DNA of 64,000 nucleotides. Source: Agrobacterium salinitolerans. Lineage in GTDB: Bacteria; Pseudomonadota; Alphaproteobacteria; Rhizobiales; Rhizobiaceae. Made by a program: the position numbers and the translations under genes. Shown here in pieces: positions 28,931 to 36,727 of the stretch. The notes below the pieces were generated by a model. The model saw nothing but the letters and a program-made list of their open reading frames with translations, did no database searches and was not told the origin of the DNA. Positions within the stretch are counted from its first letter, which is position 1, and each line of letters begins with the position of its first letter. The stretch covers positions 1 through 64,000 of the forward strand of contig NZ_MRDH01000019.1 in assembly GCF_002008225.1 (NCBI RefSeq), in the 5' to 3' direction.

Positions 28931-29911
28931 ATGACCTTGGCCAACCTTCCACCCCTCGTCACCGTTTTCGGCGGTTCGGGTTTTGTCGGACGGCATGTCG
29001 TGCGGATACTTGCGAAGCGCGGTTACCGCATCCGCGTCGCCGTGCGCCGCCCGGATCTCGCCGGTTTCCTGCAGCCGCTCGGCAATGTCGGCCAGATTTC
29101 CTTCGCCCAGGCGAACCTGCGTTATCGCGATTCCATCGTCAAAGCCGTGGAAGACGCCGACCATGTGGTCAATTGCGTCGGCATCCTGACCGAAAGCGGT
29201 CGCAACACGTTTGACGCCGTACAGGAATTCGGCGCGAAAGCCATTGCTGAGGCGGCCCGCGACGCGGGTGCGACACTGACGCATATCTCCGCCATCGGCG
29301 CGGACGCCAATTCGCCGACCGGTTATGGCCGCACCAAAGGCCGCGCCGAGGCCGCCATTCATTCCGCCCTTCCTGACGCCGTGATCCTGCGCCCGTCGAT
29401 CATATTTGGACCGGAAGACGATTTCTTCAACAAGTTCGCGAAGATGGCCCGCAGCATGCCGTTCCTGCCGCTAATCGGCGGCGGAAAAACCAGGTTCCAG
29501 CCTGTTTATGTCGAGGATGTCGCGGAAGCCGTCGCCCGTGGCGTCGATGGCAAGCTAAAGCCAGGCGCGATCTATGAACTCGGCGGTCAGGATGTCATGA
29601 CGTTCCGTGACTGTCTCGAGGCGGTTCTTGCCGCGACCTACCGGCAGCGTCCTTTCGTCAACCTGCCTTTCGGCGTCGCGTCGATGATTGGCAAGATCGC
29701 TTCAATGGTACCTCTGATTGCGCCGCCGCTGACGCCCGATCAGGTAACCATGCTGAAAAAAGACAATGTCGTTTCCACTGACGCCGAAAAGAACGGCTTG
29801 ACGCTGGAAGGTATCGGCATCACCCCTGTTCGCGTTGCGTCGGTTCTGCCTTCCTACATGGTGCAATATCGCCCGCACGGGCAGTTCTCCAATGCCGGAA
29901 AAGCGGCCTGA
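28931..29911 (+). CDS. Complex I NDUFA9-type NAD(P)-binding protein
   Basis: An atypical short-chain dehydrogenase/epimerase of the NDUFA9 subfamily, 326 residues. The Rossmann motif is TVFGGSGFVGRHVVRILAKRG, followed by VNCVGILTESGRNTFDAVQ, THISAIGADANSPTGYGRTKGRAE and ILRPSIIFGPEDDFFNKFA. In mitochondria NDUFA9 is a complex I accessory subunit; in alphaproteobacteria the role is inferred only. Preceded by an AGGAG SD and followed by a strong terminator. Confidence 0.87.
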   Translation: MTLANLPPLVTVFGGSGFVGRHVVRILAKRGYRIRVAVRRPDLAGFLQPLGNVGQISFAQANLRYRDSIVKAVEDADHVVNCVGILTESGRNTFDAVQEFGAKAIAEAARDAGATLTHISAIGADANSPTGYGRTKGRAEAAIHSALPDAVILRPSIIFGPEDDFFNKFAKMARSMPFLPLIGGGKTRFQPVYVEDVAEAVARGVDGKLKPGAIYELGGQDVMTFRDCLEAVLAATYRQRPFVNLPFGVASMIGKIASMVPLIAPPLTPDQVTMLKKDNVVSTDAEKNGLTLEGIGITPVRVASVLPSYMVQYRPHGQFSNAGKAA

Positions 29912-29942
29912 GGCCTGCCTTCAGCCTCATCGCTCATAAACG

Positions 29943-29972
29943 AAAGCGGGAGCCATTCCCGCTTTTTGTTTT
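29943..29972 (+). terminator. Terminator after the NDUFA9-type gene
   Basis: Stem AAAGCGGG (29943-29950) pairs with CCCGCTTT (29958-29965) and is followed by a T-rich run, about 30 bp after the stop. The rest of 29973-30259, about 290 bp, shows no gene or clear signal beyond a presumed promoter for the small gene at 30260. Confidence 0.85.
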
Positions 29973-30259
29973 TGCGCAATTCAATCGCAACCAAACCGCT
30001 ATTCGCGCATTTCCCCTCAACTGCAGGGGAGGTGTTGAATGAACTAAGGCTGCGTTGCAAAGCCGGGTAAAAGTTAACGGTCGTCCGGGCTCCACAGGCA
30101 AGCGTGGCACAAGCGCAACTGTGGAAAAGACTTCGCATTAACCCGGTATTCAACAAGCTGCTTTATTGATATTCGCCACATTCCAAACATATCCCGAACC
30201 CTCAATTCACACACGGCGGCATGATCCGCGCGAACGAACGTCTGAAAGGCAATCATAAA

Positions 30260-30415
30260 ATGGGCAGATCTATCGCACTCTTTTTTGCGTGTGCGGCTTT
30301 GGTGGTTCTGGCGGGTTCTTTCATGGCGCCGGGAACGGTTGCAGCGGGCAAGAGCGGTTGCGCTCCAGCCTATGGCGTCGACCCCTGCGCAACGGCTTCG
30401 ATCAGCACCAACTGA
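30260..30415 (+). CDS. Small secreted or membrane peptide (51 aa), unknown function
   Basis: A 51-residue product starting at ATG 30260, with an AAGG SD 10 nt upstream. It has one hydrophobic segment (IALFFACAALVVLAGSFMAPGTVAAG) that reads as a signal peptide with an AxA-like end, leaving a tail of about 20 residues with two Cys (KSGCAPAYGVDPCATASISTN). The two Cys could form a disulfide. A strong terminator begins 24 bp after the stop, supporting a real transcription unit. No family was recognised. Confidence 0.55.
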   Translation: MGRSIALFFACAALVVLAGSFMAPGTVAAGKSGCAPAYGVDPCATASISTN

Positions 30416-30439
30416 TCGGACTTTAAAAGTTTCAAAGAA

Positions 30440-30471
30440 AAAGCGCCGCCGGTTCTCCGGGGCGCTTTTTT
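30440..30471 (+). terminator. Terminator of the 51-aa peptide gene
   Basis: Stem AAAGCGCC (30440-30447) with GGCGCTTT (30461-30468), strengthened by an inner CCGG/CCGG pairing and followed by a T run. Strong Rho-independent form. Confidence 0.85.
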
Positions 30472-30506
30472 GTTCGTTGCGAGCGCAGATTATTGCCGCC
30501 GATGGC

Positions 30507-31313
30507 TCACCCCAGCACAAGAAGCGCGATCAGTCCCAGCGAACCGATGACGATGCGCCACCATGCGAAGGGTGCAAAGCCTCGCCGCGATACGAAATCC
30601 AGCAGAGAGCGAACGACGAAGAGGCCTGAGACAAAAGCGGCGATGAACCCCACGGCGATCAGCGCGCCGTCATCGAAGCTCAGCGCATCGCGGTTCTTGT
30701 AGAGATCGAGCGTGAAAGCACCGAGCATGGTCGGCATTGCCAGAAAGAACGAAAACTCGGCGGCGGAGCGCTTGTCCGTTCCCATCAGCAGCGATCCGAC
30801 GATTGTGGCGCCAGACCGCGACGTGCCGGGAATCATCGCAAGGCATTGAAAGAGGCCGATCTTGAAGGCAAGCGACGGCGGATAATCCATGATGTCGGTA
30901 TATTTCGGTTTCAGCGGCATACGATCGACCGCAAGCAGGATGACGCCGCCGACGATCAGCACCGCACAGATGAGCATCGGCGTTTCAAACAGCACGGTCT
31001 TGATGAAGTCATGCGCCAAAGCCCCGATGATCGCCGCCGGCAGGAAAGCGAGAGCAACGGCCAGCACGAAGCGGCGCGCTTTCGCGCTTGTCGGCAAAGC
31101 GAGCGCAATCGACACAAGCTTCTGAAAATAAACAAGGAGGATCGCAAGGATCGCACCAAGCTGAATAAGAACGGCAAAGGTGTTGCCGGGGGATTTGAAG
31201 CCTAGGAAATGCCCGGCCAGCAGCACATGCGCCGTTGAGGAGACGGGGATGAACTCCGTCAGACCCTCGATAATGCCCAGCAGAAGTGCGCTGATGATCG
31301 ACTGGTCACCCAT
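30507..31313 (-). CDS. uppP: Undecaprenyl-diphosphate phosphatase
   Basis: Polytopic membrane enzyme that recycles the lipid carrier of peptidoglycan synthesis and gives bacitracin resistance when raised. The 268-residue protein has the two family motifs: [20 protein letters not shown] near the N-terminus with the catalytic Glu/His, and [18 protein letters not shown]. Hydrophobic helices span the rest. It is a single gene, convergent with the small peptide gene. Confidence 0.95.
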   Translation of the reverse strand: MGDQSIISALLLGIIEGLTEFIPVSSTAHVLLAGHFLGFKSPGNTFAVLIQLGAILAILLVYFQKLVSIALALPTSAKARRFVLAVALAFLPAAIIGALAHDFIKTVLFETPMLICAVLIVGGVILLAVDRMPLKPKYTDIMDYPPSLAFKIGLFQCLAMIPGTSRSGATIVGSLLMGTDKRSAAEFSFFLAMPTMLGAFTLDLYKNRDALSFDDGALIAVGFIAAFVSGLFVVRSLLDFVSRRGFAPFAWWRIVIGSLGLIALLVLG

Positions 31314-31412
31314 GAGATATCCTTCTTTTCAGGGGAAAGCGGCAATGGAAGGTAATAAAGCGCGACGCGTTCGACCGAACCGGTGCGACGCACTTTAAAT
31401 TTTTGTTTTTAT

Positions 31413-31457
31413 GCACGTCTTTGCCCCAAAACCGCTGCACACTTTTGGGAGACATGC
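31413..31457. repeat. 45-bp palindromic intergenic repeat, copy A
   Basis: A 45-bp element with outer arms GCACGTCT/AGACATGC and inner arms CCCAAAA/TTTTGGG around CCGCTGCACAC. It is the partner of the copy at 32314-32358; the two flank the GST gene. Base changes between copies mostly keep pairing. It resembles rhizobial intergenic palindromic elements. Confidence 0.75.
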
Positions 31458-31574
31458 CATAGCGTTAAACTTGTTTTAAAGTAGCCGAGTTCTTATAGCG
31501 TCTTGATGAAGCGAAACTGAAAAAGTTTTTCGGCAATGCCGATCATGACAACCAATCGTAAAAATTGAGTACCG

Positions 31575-32267
31575 ATGCCAACTCTCTATCACTCTCCGAT
31601 GTCGACCGCATCCCGGTTCGTTCGTCTGATCCTTGCGGAATACGGGTTCCAGACCGATCTCGTGGAGGAGCAGCCATGGGAAAGACGGCGAGAGTTTCTG
31701 GCGCTCAATCCTGCCGGTACCTTGCCGGTCTATCTGGACGACAATATGCGCTCGCTGAGCGGGCCCTATGTGCTTGCGGAATTTCTTGACGAAACGCACG
31801 GGGTTCTGAAGCGCGACCGTCGGCTTCTTGCCGAAGACCCGTTTCAGCGCGCTGAAATCCGCCGGCTGACGGAATGGTTTCTGCAGAAGATGGAAAACGA
31901 CGTGACCCGGCCGCTGGTGCGGGAACGGGTCTATAAATTGCAGATGACGGCGGCGCAGGGTGGCGGACCGCCGGATTCCAAGCTGCTGCGCACCGCCCGC
32001 AACAATATTCGCCAGCACATCAAATATCTGGAATGGCTGGCCGGCTCGCGCACCTGGCTGGCCGGCGACCGGTTGAGCTATGCCGATCTTGCCGCGGCTG
32101 CCGCGGTTTCGGTGCTGGATTATCTCGGTGAGATCAACTGGCTCGAAGCGCCGATTGCCAAGGAATGGTATCAGCGGGTGAAATCCCGGCCTTCCTTCCG
32201 GCCGTTCCTCAGCGAACGCATTCCCCGACTTGCCCCTTCTTCCCACTACGCCGATCTGGACTTCTAA
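31575..32267 (+). CDS. Glutathione S-transferase family protein
   Basis: A 230-residue cytosolic GST. The N-terminal thioredoxin-like domain runs MPTLYHSPMSTASRFVRLILAEYGFQTDLVEE...LALNPAGTLPVYLDD, including the cis-Pro TLPV turn and the LSGPYVLAEFLDE segment that corresponds to the ES glutathione contact. The C-terminal helical domain contains AGDRLSYADLAAAAAVSVLDYLG. The Ser in HSPMSTASR is the probable catalytic residue. Substrate is unknown. It stands between two copies of one palindromic repeat. Confidence 0.9.
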   Translation: MPTLYHSPMSTASRFVRLILAEYGFQTDLVEEQPWERRREFLALNPAGTLPVYLDDNMRSLSGPYVLAEFLDETHGVLKRDRRLLAEDPFQRAEIRRLTEWFLQKMENDVTRPLVRERVYKLQMTAAQGGGPPDSKLLRTARNNIRQHIKYLEWLAGSRTWLAGDRLSYADLAAAAAVSVLDYLGEINWLEAPIAKEWYQRVKSRPSFRPFLSERIPRLAPSSHYADLDF

Positions 32268-32313
32268 GGTCTGCCCATCCGGTTATTTGCTGCGGCGTGC
32301 GGCTGTATGTAAA

Positions 32314-32358
32314 GCATGTCGTTGTCCCGAAACCGCTGCACACTTTCGGGCGACATGC
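32314..32358. repeat. 45-bp palindromic intergenic repeat, copy B
   Basis: Near-identical to the copy at 31413-31457: outer arms GCATGTCG/CGACATGC, inner arms CCCGAAA/TTTCGGG, same CCGCTGCACAC core. In this copy both stems pair perfectly. It ends about 25 bp before the queG SD. Confidence 0.8.
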
Positions 32359-32397
32359 ATTATATATGCCGCAGATTAACCCGCAGGAGAAACGACC

Positions 32398-33549
32398 ATC
32401 GACGTCGCGAGCGAAAAGCAGCGAATACGCGCGCATAAACTGACGGACTTCGTTCGTCGGGAAGCGCTTTCACTTGGCTTTGATCTCTGCCGCATCACTG
32501 CCCCAGACAGCATTCCGCTCGCACCCGAAAGGCTGAGACAGTTTCTGGACAATGGCTATCACGGCACGATGGCGTGGATGGAGGAAACCGAGGCCCGCCG
32601 GGCAGAGCCGAAAACGCTCTGGGGAGACGTTCGTTCCATCGTCATGTTCGGGCTGAACTACGGTCCGGAAGAAGATCCGCGCGACCTGCTTTCCAAACCC
32701 GACAAGGCGGCCATTTCGGTCTATGCCCGCAATCGCGATTATCACGACGTAATCAAGGGGCGGCTGAAAGAAATCGCTACCCGTTTTGCCGCGCGTGCCG
32801 GCGAGCACGTAAAGGTCTTTGTCGACACCGCACCCGTAATGGAAAAACCGCTTGCCGCCGCCGCCGGTCTCGGCTGGCAGGGCAAGCACACCAACCTCGT
32901 CAGCCGCACCCATGGTTCGTGGCTATTTCTCGGCAGCATGTTCACCACGGCCGAACTCTGTCTTGACGAGGCTGAGAGGGACCATTGCGGGTCGTGCCGC
33001 GCCTGTCTCGATGCCTGTCCGACGGCCGCTTTCCCCGCGCCCTATCAACTGGATGCGCGCCGCTGCATTTCTTATCTCACCATCGAGCACAAGGGGCCGA
33101 TCCCGCACGAATTTCGGCCGATGATCGGCAATCGCATCTATGGCTGCGACGACTGCCTTGCCGCCTGTCCGTGGAACAAATTCGCAGCCAGCGCCTCCGA
33201 GATGAAATTGCAGGCGCGCGAGGATTTGAAGGAGCCTTCCATCGCCTTCCTGCTCACGCTCGATGACGCCGCCTTTCGCAGTTTCTTCAGCGGCTCGCCC
33301 GTCAAGCGCATCGGCCGCAATCGCTTCATCCGCAACGTACTGATCGCGGCGGGCAACTCTGCCGACCGGCAATTTGTGGAACAATGCAAGGCGCTTGCCG
33401 AAACAGACCCTTCGCCGGAGGTGCGCGGCATGGCCGCATGGGCTTTGTCACGGCTTATGGACAGGGACGAATTCCGTACATACTCTGCCGGTCGCGCCCC
33501 GGAGCCTGATCCGGAGGCGGAAATGGAATGGCAACTGGCAGAGGCGTGA
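32398..33549 (+). CDS. queG: Epoxyqueuosine reductase QueG, apparent ATC start
   Basis: Cobalamin- and iron-sulfur-dependent reductase making queuosine in tRNA. The first ATG in frame (32569) would give only 326 residues and drop the conserved N-terminus. In-frame sequence from 32398 reads [18 protein letters not shown]...[10 protein letters not shown]...GYHGTMAWM, which fits QueG, and gives 383 residues, the family length. A stop lies upstream at 32377 and no ATG, GTG or TTG occurs between it and 32569. A CAGGAGA SD sits 8 nt before ATC 32398. The iron-sulfur clusters are [12 protein letters not shown] and [16 protein letters not shown]-like repeats close the protein. The next gene starts 3 bp after the stop. 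Confidence 0.92.
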   Translation: MDVASEKQRIRAHKLTDFVRREALSLGFDLCRITAPDSIPLAPERLRQFLDNGYHGTMAWMEETEARRAEPKTLWGDVRSIVMFGLNYGPEEDPRDLLSKPDKAAISVYARNRDYHDVIKGRLKEIATRFAARAGEHVKVFVDTAPVMEKPLAAAAGLGWQGKHTNLVSRTHGSWLFLGSMFTTAELCLDEAERDHCGSCRACLDACPTAAFPAPYQLDARRCISYLTIEHKGPIPHEFRPMIGNRIYGCDDCLAACPWNKFAASASEMKLQAREDLKEPSIAFLLTLDDAAFRSFFSGSPVKRIGRNRFIRNVLIAAGNSADRQFVEQCKALAETDPSPEVRGMAAWALSRLMDRDEFRTYSAGRAPEPDPEAEMEWQLAEA

Positions 33550-33552
33550 CGC

Positions 33553-34425
33553 ATGCATGTGATGATTTTCGGCGCGGGATATTCAGGAAAAGCAATCGCT
33601 AACGCGCTAAAGACCGAAGCAGCAAGCGTTTCCGGCACCACACGCAGCCAGAACAGGTTCCCAGACCTCGCCGCCGCAGGCATGACGCCGTTGCTCTTCG
33701 ACGGTATTCAACTCAACGACGAACTCGTCGCCGCAATGGGCAATGTTACCCATCTCGTACAATCCGTCGCGCCGGGCAAGGATGGCGATCCGCTGCTTGC
33801 GCTTCTGGGCGGCGATCTGAAAAAGCTCATGCCCGATCTGAAATGGGTCGCTTATCTTTCCACTGTCGGCGTTTATGGCGATCATGGCGGCGCCTGGGTG
33901 GACGAGACAACGCCCTGCCGCCCGGTCTCCGCGCGATCCGTGGAACGGGTGGCTGCGGAAACCGCCTGGACTGCGGCGGCGGAAAAGGCGGGGGCGCCGC
34001 TTTCCATCCTGCGCCTTTCCGGAATTTACGGCCCCGGACGCAATACCTTCATGAATTTCGAGAAGGGAACGGCGCGGCGGCTAGTGAAGAAAGATCAGGT
34101 ATTCAATCGCATCCGGGTCGAGGATATCGGTGCAGCACTTGCCTTTCTTGTAGCGAAAGACGAACGTGGCATCTTCAACGTGACCGACGATGAACCCTGC
34201 CCGCCGCAGGATGTGGTGAGCTTCGCAGCAGCGCTGATGGGGGTGGAACCGCCACCCGAACAGGCCTTCGAGACCGCCGATCTGACGCCGATGGCACGCT
34301 CTTTTTATGGCGAGAACAAGCGCGTTTCCAACGCCAGAATACGCGATCTCGGCTTCGATTTCCGCTTTCCGGAGTACAGGCTCTCCCTCAGACAATTGTG
34401 GGAAAACGGCGTCTGGCGGGGCTGA
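33553..34425 (+). CDS. NAD-dependent epimerase/dehydratase (SDR) family protein
   Basis: A 290-residue extended-SDR-like protein with a Rossmann start MHVMIFGAGYSGKAIANALK, AYLSTVGVYGDHGGAWVDE (S/T of the catalytic set), and LSILRLSGIYGPGRN. The usual YxxxK is not obvious. This type is close to the YeeZ/nucleoside-diphosphate-sugar-epimerase-like group in COG0451. It directly follows queG (3-bp gap), so both share a transcript. Function unknown. Confidence 0.82.
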   Translation: MHVMIFGAGYSGKAIANALKTEAASVSGTTRSQNRFPDLAAAGMTPLLFDGIQLNDELVAAMGNVTHLVQSVAPGKDGDPLLALLGGDLKKLMPDLKWVAYLSTVGVYGDHGGAWVDETTPCRPVSARSVERVAAETAWTAAAEKAGAPLSILRLSGIYGPGRNTFMNFEKGTARRLVKKDQVFNRIRVEDIGAALAFLVAKDERGIFNVTDDEPCPPQDVVSFAAALMGVEPPPEQAFETADLTPMARSFYGENKRVSNARIRDLGFDFRFPEYRLSLRQLWENGVWRG

Positions 34426-34852
34426 AAAATCCCCTGTCGAAAAGCGATGAAAAATCCTTCCAAGCCCGCTTTTGCGGATGGTTTTCGTCTCATTTCAGCC
34501 AATTAGGATTTTATTAACCGCCCAAAAATCAGTAAATTCAGAGTAATTAGAAAAATATTTCACTTACATTTCGTGAACCAGATTCACGAAGTCGTGACCT
34601 GCAACAGCATTTCGATTAACTATTGATTCCGCGTTATTTTTTCCACTTTTTTCTTAAAGCACGCTCTGACAGGCTCCCGGCTAGCGATCACGAATATTAC
34701 AGGCTGTAACAGTTCGTGATTTGAGCTCAGCTTTTTTTCGCCATTTTTCCCTCGCCCTACAATCTCGCATCAAAAGGCGTTCAGGCCAGTTCATGGCCGT
34801 TTAGCAAGGGCACAATCAATCGGCGCGGGGCCGATTTTCAGGGAAGTACAGT
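34426..34852 (+). promoter_or_regulatory. AT-rich upstream region of rlpA with repeated TTCGTGA sites
   Basis: This 427-bp gap has no plausible gene. It holds an 8-5-8 perfect inverted repeat, TTCGTGAA/TTCACGAA (34570-34590), and a second, wider pair, TCACGAA (34688-34694) with TTCGTGA (34713-34719), plus a GTCGTGA string at about 34591. GANTC sites occur at 34581 and about 34625. These suggest regulated expression of the gene at 34853. Confidence 0.5.
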
Positions 34853-35221
34853 TTGTTGAATATCCGTCGTATAACTTTCACCGCTGCAACTATCGCCGCC
34901 TGTTCAATCATTGCGCCTCTTCAGGCGAATGCGGCAAATGGTTGTGGAGGCGCATCGTGGTATGCGTTGACCTCCAAGACTGCTTCGGGTGAGCGCATGA
35001 ACGCTGCCCACCTGACCGCTGCCCACCGCTCTTTGCGGTTCGGCACCAAGATCAAGGTGACCAATGCGCGCAATGGCAAGGCCGTTGTGGTGCGTATCAA
35101 TGACCGCGGGCCGTTCATCAAGGGTCGCGTTCTCGATCTTTCCAAGGCGGCCGCCAAGAACATCGGCATGATCAATTCCGGCACCGCCAAGGTCTGCTAC
35201 GAGATCGTCAAGGCCGATTGA
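34853..35221 (+). CDS. RlpA-like septal ring lytic transglycosylase family protein
   Basis: A 122-residue exported protein. The signal peptide is [25 protein letters not shown]; the rest is one double-psi beta-barrel domain: [76 protein letters not shown]. RlpA proteins cleave denuded glycan strands or modulate septal peptidoglycan; this short form lacks the SPOR domain. The start is TTG (34853 or 34856), with AGGGAAG upstream. A long regulated leader region precedes it. Confidence 0.88.
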   Translation: MLNIRRITFTAATIAACSIIAPLQANAANGCGGASWYALTSKTASGERMNAAHLTAAHRSLRFGTKIKVTNARNGKAVVVRINDRGPFIKGRVLDLSKAAAKNIGMINSGTAKVCYEIVKAD

Positions 35222-35282
35222 GCCTTGCCCTCGCCGCCATTCGCGTCTACCAACCGGGCTTAGCACAAGAACGAGGTAGACA

Positions 35283-36572
35283 ATGCGTTTAGGCGGGCGT
35301 TTGGCCGGAGCAATCGAAGTATTGGCGGATATTGAGGGACGCAGGCGTCCCGTCGCCGATGCTCTGAAAGATTGGGGCCTTGCCCATCGTTTCGCCGGTT
35401 CCGGCGACCGGGCCGCAATCGGCAACATCGTTTATGACGCGCTGCGCATGAAGCTCTCGCACGCCTGGCTGATGGATGACGACAGTGCCGTCTCTCTCGC
35501 CTATGCGGTTCTATTGCGGCAGTGGGGCAAAAGCTTTTCGGACCTTGAGGCGGAATTCGACGGCGACAAATTCGCGCCCACCGCACCCGATGCGGAAAGG
35601 CAGAAGGCCTTCCTCTCCCGTTCCCTCGGTGACGCACCGGCCTATATTCAGGGCGACATACCCGAATGGGTACAATCTTCCTTCGAAACCGCCTTTGGAG
35701 AGCGCTGGCTCGCCGAGGCGCAGGCGCTGAATGAGCGGCCCACGCTTGATCTGCGTGCCAACACCTTGAAAGCGACGCGCGACAAGGTGCTGAAGGCGCT
35801 GGAGGAGAGCGGCGCGGAAGCCACGCATATCGCCCGGCAGGGTGTGCGCATTCCCGCCGGCCAAGGCCCAACCCGCCTACCGAATGTCACCGCCGAACTG
35901 TCCTTCCAGAAGGGCTGGTTCGAAGTGCAGGATGAGGGCTCGCAGATCGTCGCCGATCTTGCCGGTGCTCGGGAAGGCGAGCAGGTCCTCGATTATTGCG
36001 CCGGTGGTGGCGGCAAGACGTTGGCCATGGCCGCCAGTATGAACAATAAAGGTCAGGTCCACGCTTTCGATGCCGATCGCAAGCGGCTCGCGCCGATCAT
36101 CGAGCGGCTGAAGCGTGCCGGTACGCGCAATGTGCAGGTGCATGACCGCGCAGCGGGCCTTGCCCCGTTCCAGGAAAAATTCGACCGCGTTCTGGTCGAC
36201 GCACCCTGCACCGGCACCGGAACCTGGCGCCGCCGTCCCGACACCAAATGGCGCCTGACGGCGCGCAATCTGGAAGAACGCGTGCAGCAGCAGGGCGAGG
36301 CGCTTTCGCAGGCCAAGGGTTTCGTGCGGCCCGGCGGCGAGCTGCTTTATGTCACCTGTTCGGTTTTGCCTGAAGAAAACGAACAGCAGGTCGGACGTTT
36401 CTGTGAGGAAAATCCAGAATTTACGATCGGTTCTGCACTGGAGCGCTGGCATTTGACTTTCGGCGGCCACGCGAACAAACCGCATTCCTCCGACGGCAAG
36501 ACAGTGACGTTAACGCCTGCAACCACAGATACGGATGGCTTCTTCTTCTGCTTGATGAAGCGCAAAGCATAG
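35283..36572 (+). CDS. RsmB/NOP family class I SAM-dependent RNA methyltransferase
   Basis: Predicted cytosine-5 RNA methyltransferase, 429 residues. The N-terminal NusB-like region (LAGAIEVLADIEGRRRPVADALKDW) precedes PTLDLRANTLKATRD. The catalytic domain has LDYCAGGGGKTLAMAA (SAM), VDAPCTGTGTWRRRPD with the release Cys, and LLYVTCSVLPEENEQQV with the nucleophile Cys. The substrate could be 16S rRNA C967 (RsmB) or another site. Upstream of the imelysin cluster on the same strand, with a 155-bp gap. Confidence 0.9.
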   Translation: MRLGGRLAGAIEVLADIEGRRRPVADALKDWGLAHRFAGSGDRAAIGNIVYDALRMKLSHAWLMDDDSAVSLAYAVLLRQWGKSFSDLEAEFDGDKFAPTAPDAERQKAFLSRSLGDAPAYIQGDIPEWVQSSFETAFGERWLAEAQALNERPTLDLRANTLKATRDKVLKALEESGAEATHIARQGVRIPAGQGPTRLPNVTAELSFQKGWFEVQDEGSQIVADLAGAREGEQVLDYCAGGGGKTLAMAASMNNKGQVHAFDADRKRLAPIIERLKRAGTRNVQVHDRAAGLAPFQEKFDRVLVDAPCTGTGTWRRRPDTKWRLTARNLEERVQQQGEALSQAKGFVRPGGELLYVTCSVLPEENEQQVGRFCEENPEFTIGSALERWHLTFGGHANKPHSSDGKTVTLTPATTDTDGFFFCLMKRKA

Positions 36573-36622
36573 TACCGTCTTTGCAAGCACCGATTTTTCT
36601 TGGAATACGACGCCGGATCTTG

Positions 36623-36666
36623 TTTCTAAGCATTCTAAACTAGAATGTTTGACACAAGTTTATGAT
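36623..36666 (+). promoter_or_regulatory. Iron-box-like palindrome and promoter region of the imelysin cluster
   Basis: A perfect 7-3-7 palindrome CATTCTAAACTAGAATG lies at 36631-36647. It overlaps a TTTCTAA-GCA-TTCTAAA string (36623-36639), which is close to the ICE motif of the Rhizobiales iron regulator Irr as I remember it (TTTAGAA-N3-TTCTAAA). TTGACA (36649) and TATGAT (36661) follow. The start codon of the first imelysin gene is 62 bp further on. Assignment to Irr is inference. Confidence 0.45.
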
Positions 36667-36727
36667 TGGGTCAGAACTCGCTTGCCGCGGCGCGAAGTCA
36701 TTTCGCGCCTGTCGAAGGAGAGGGATC

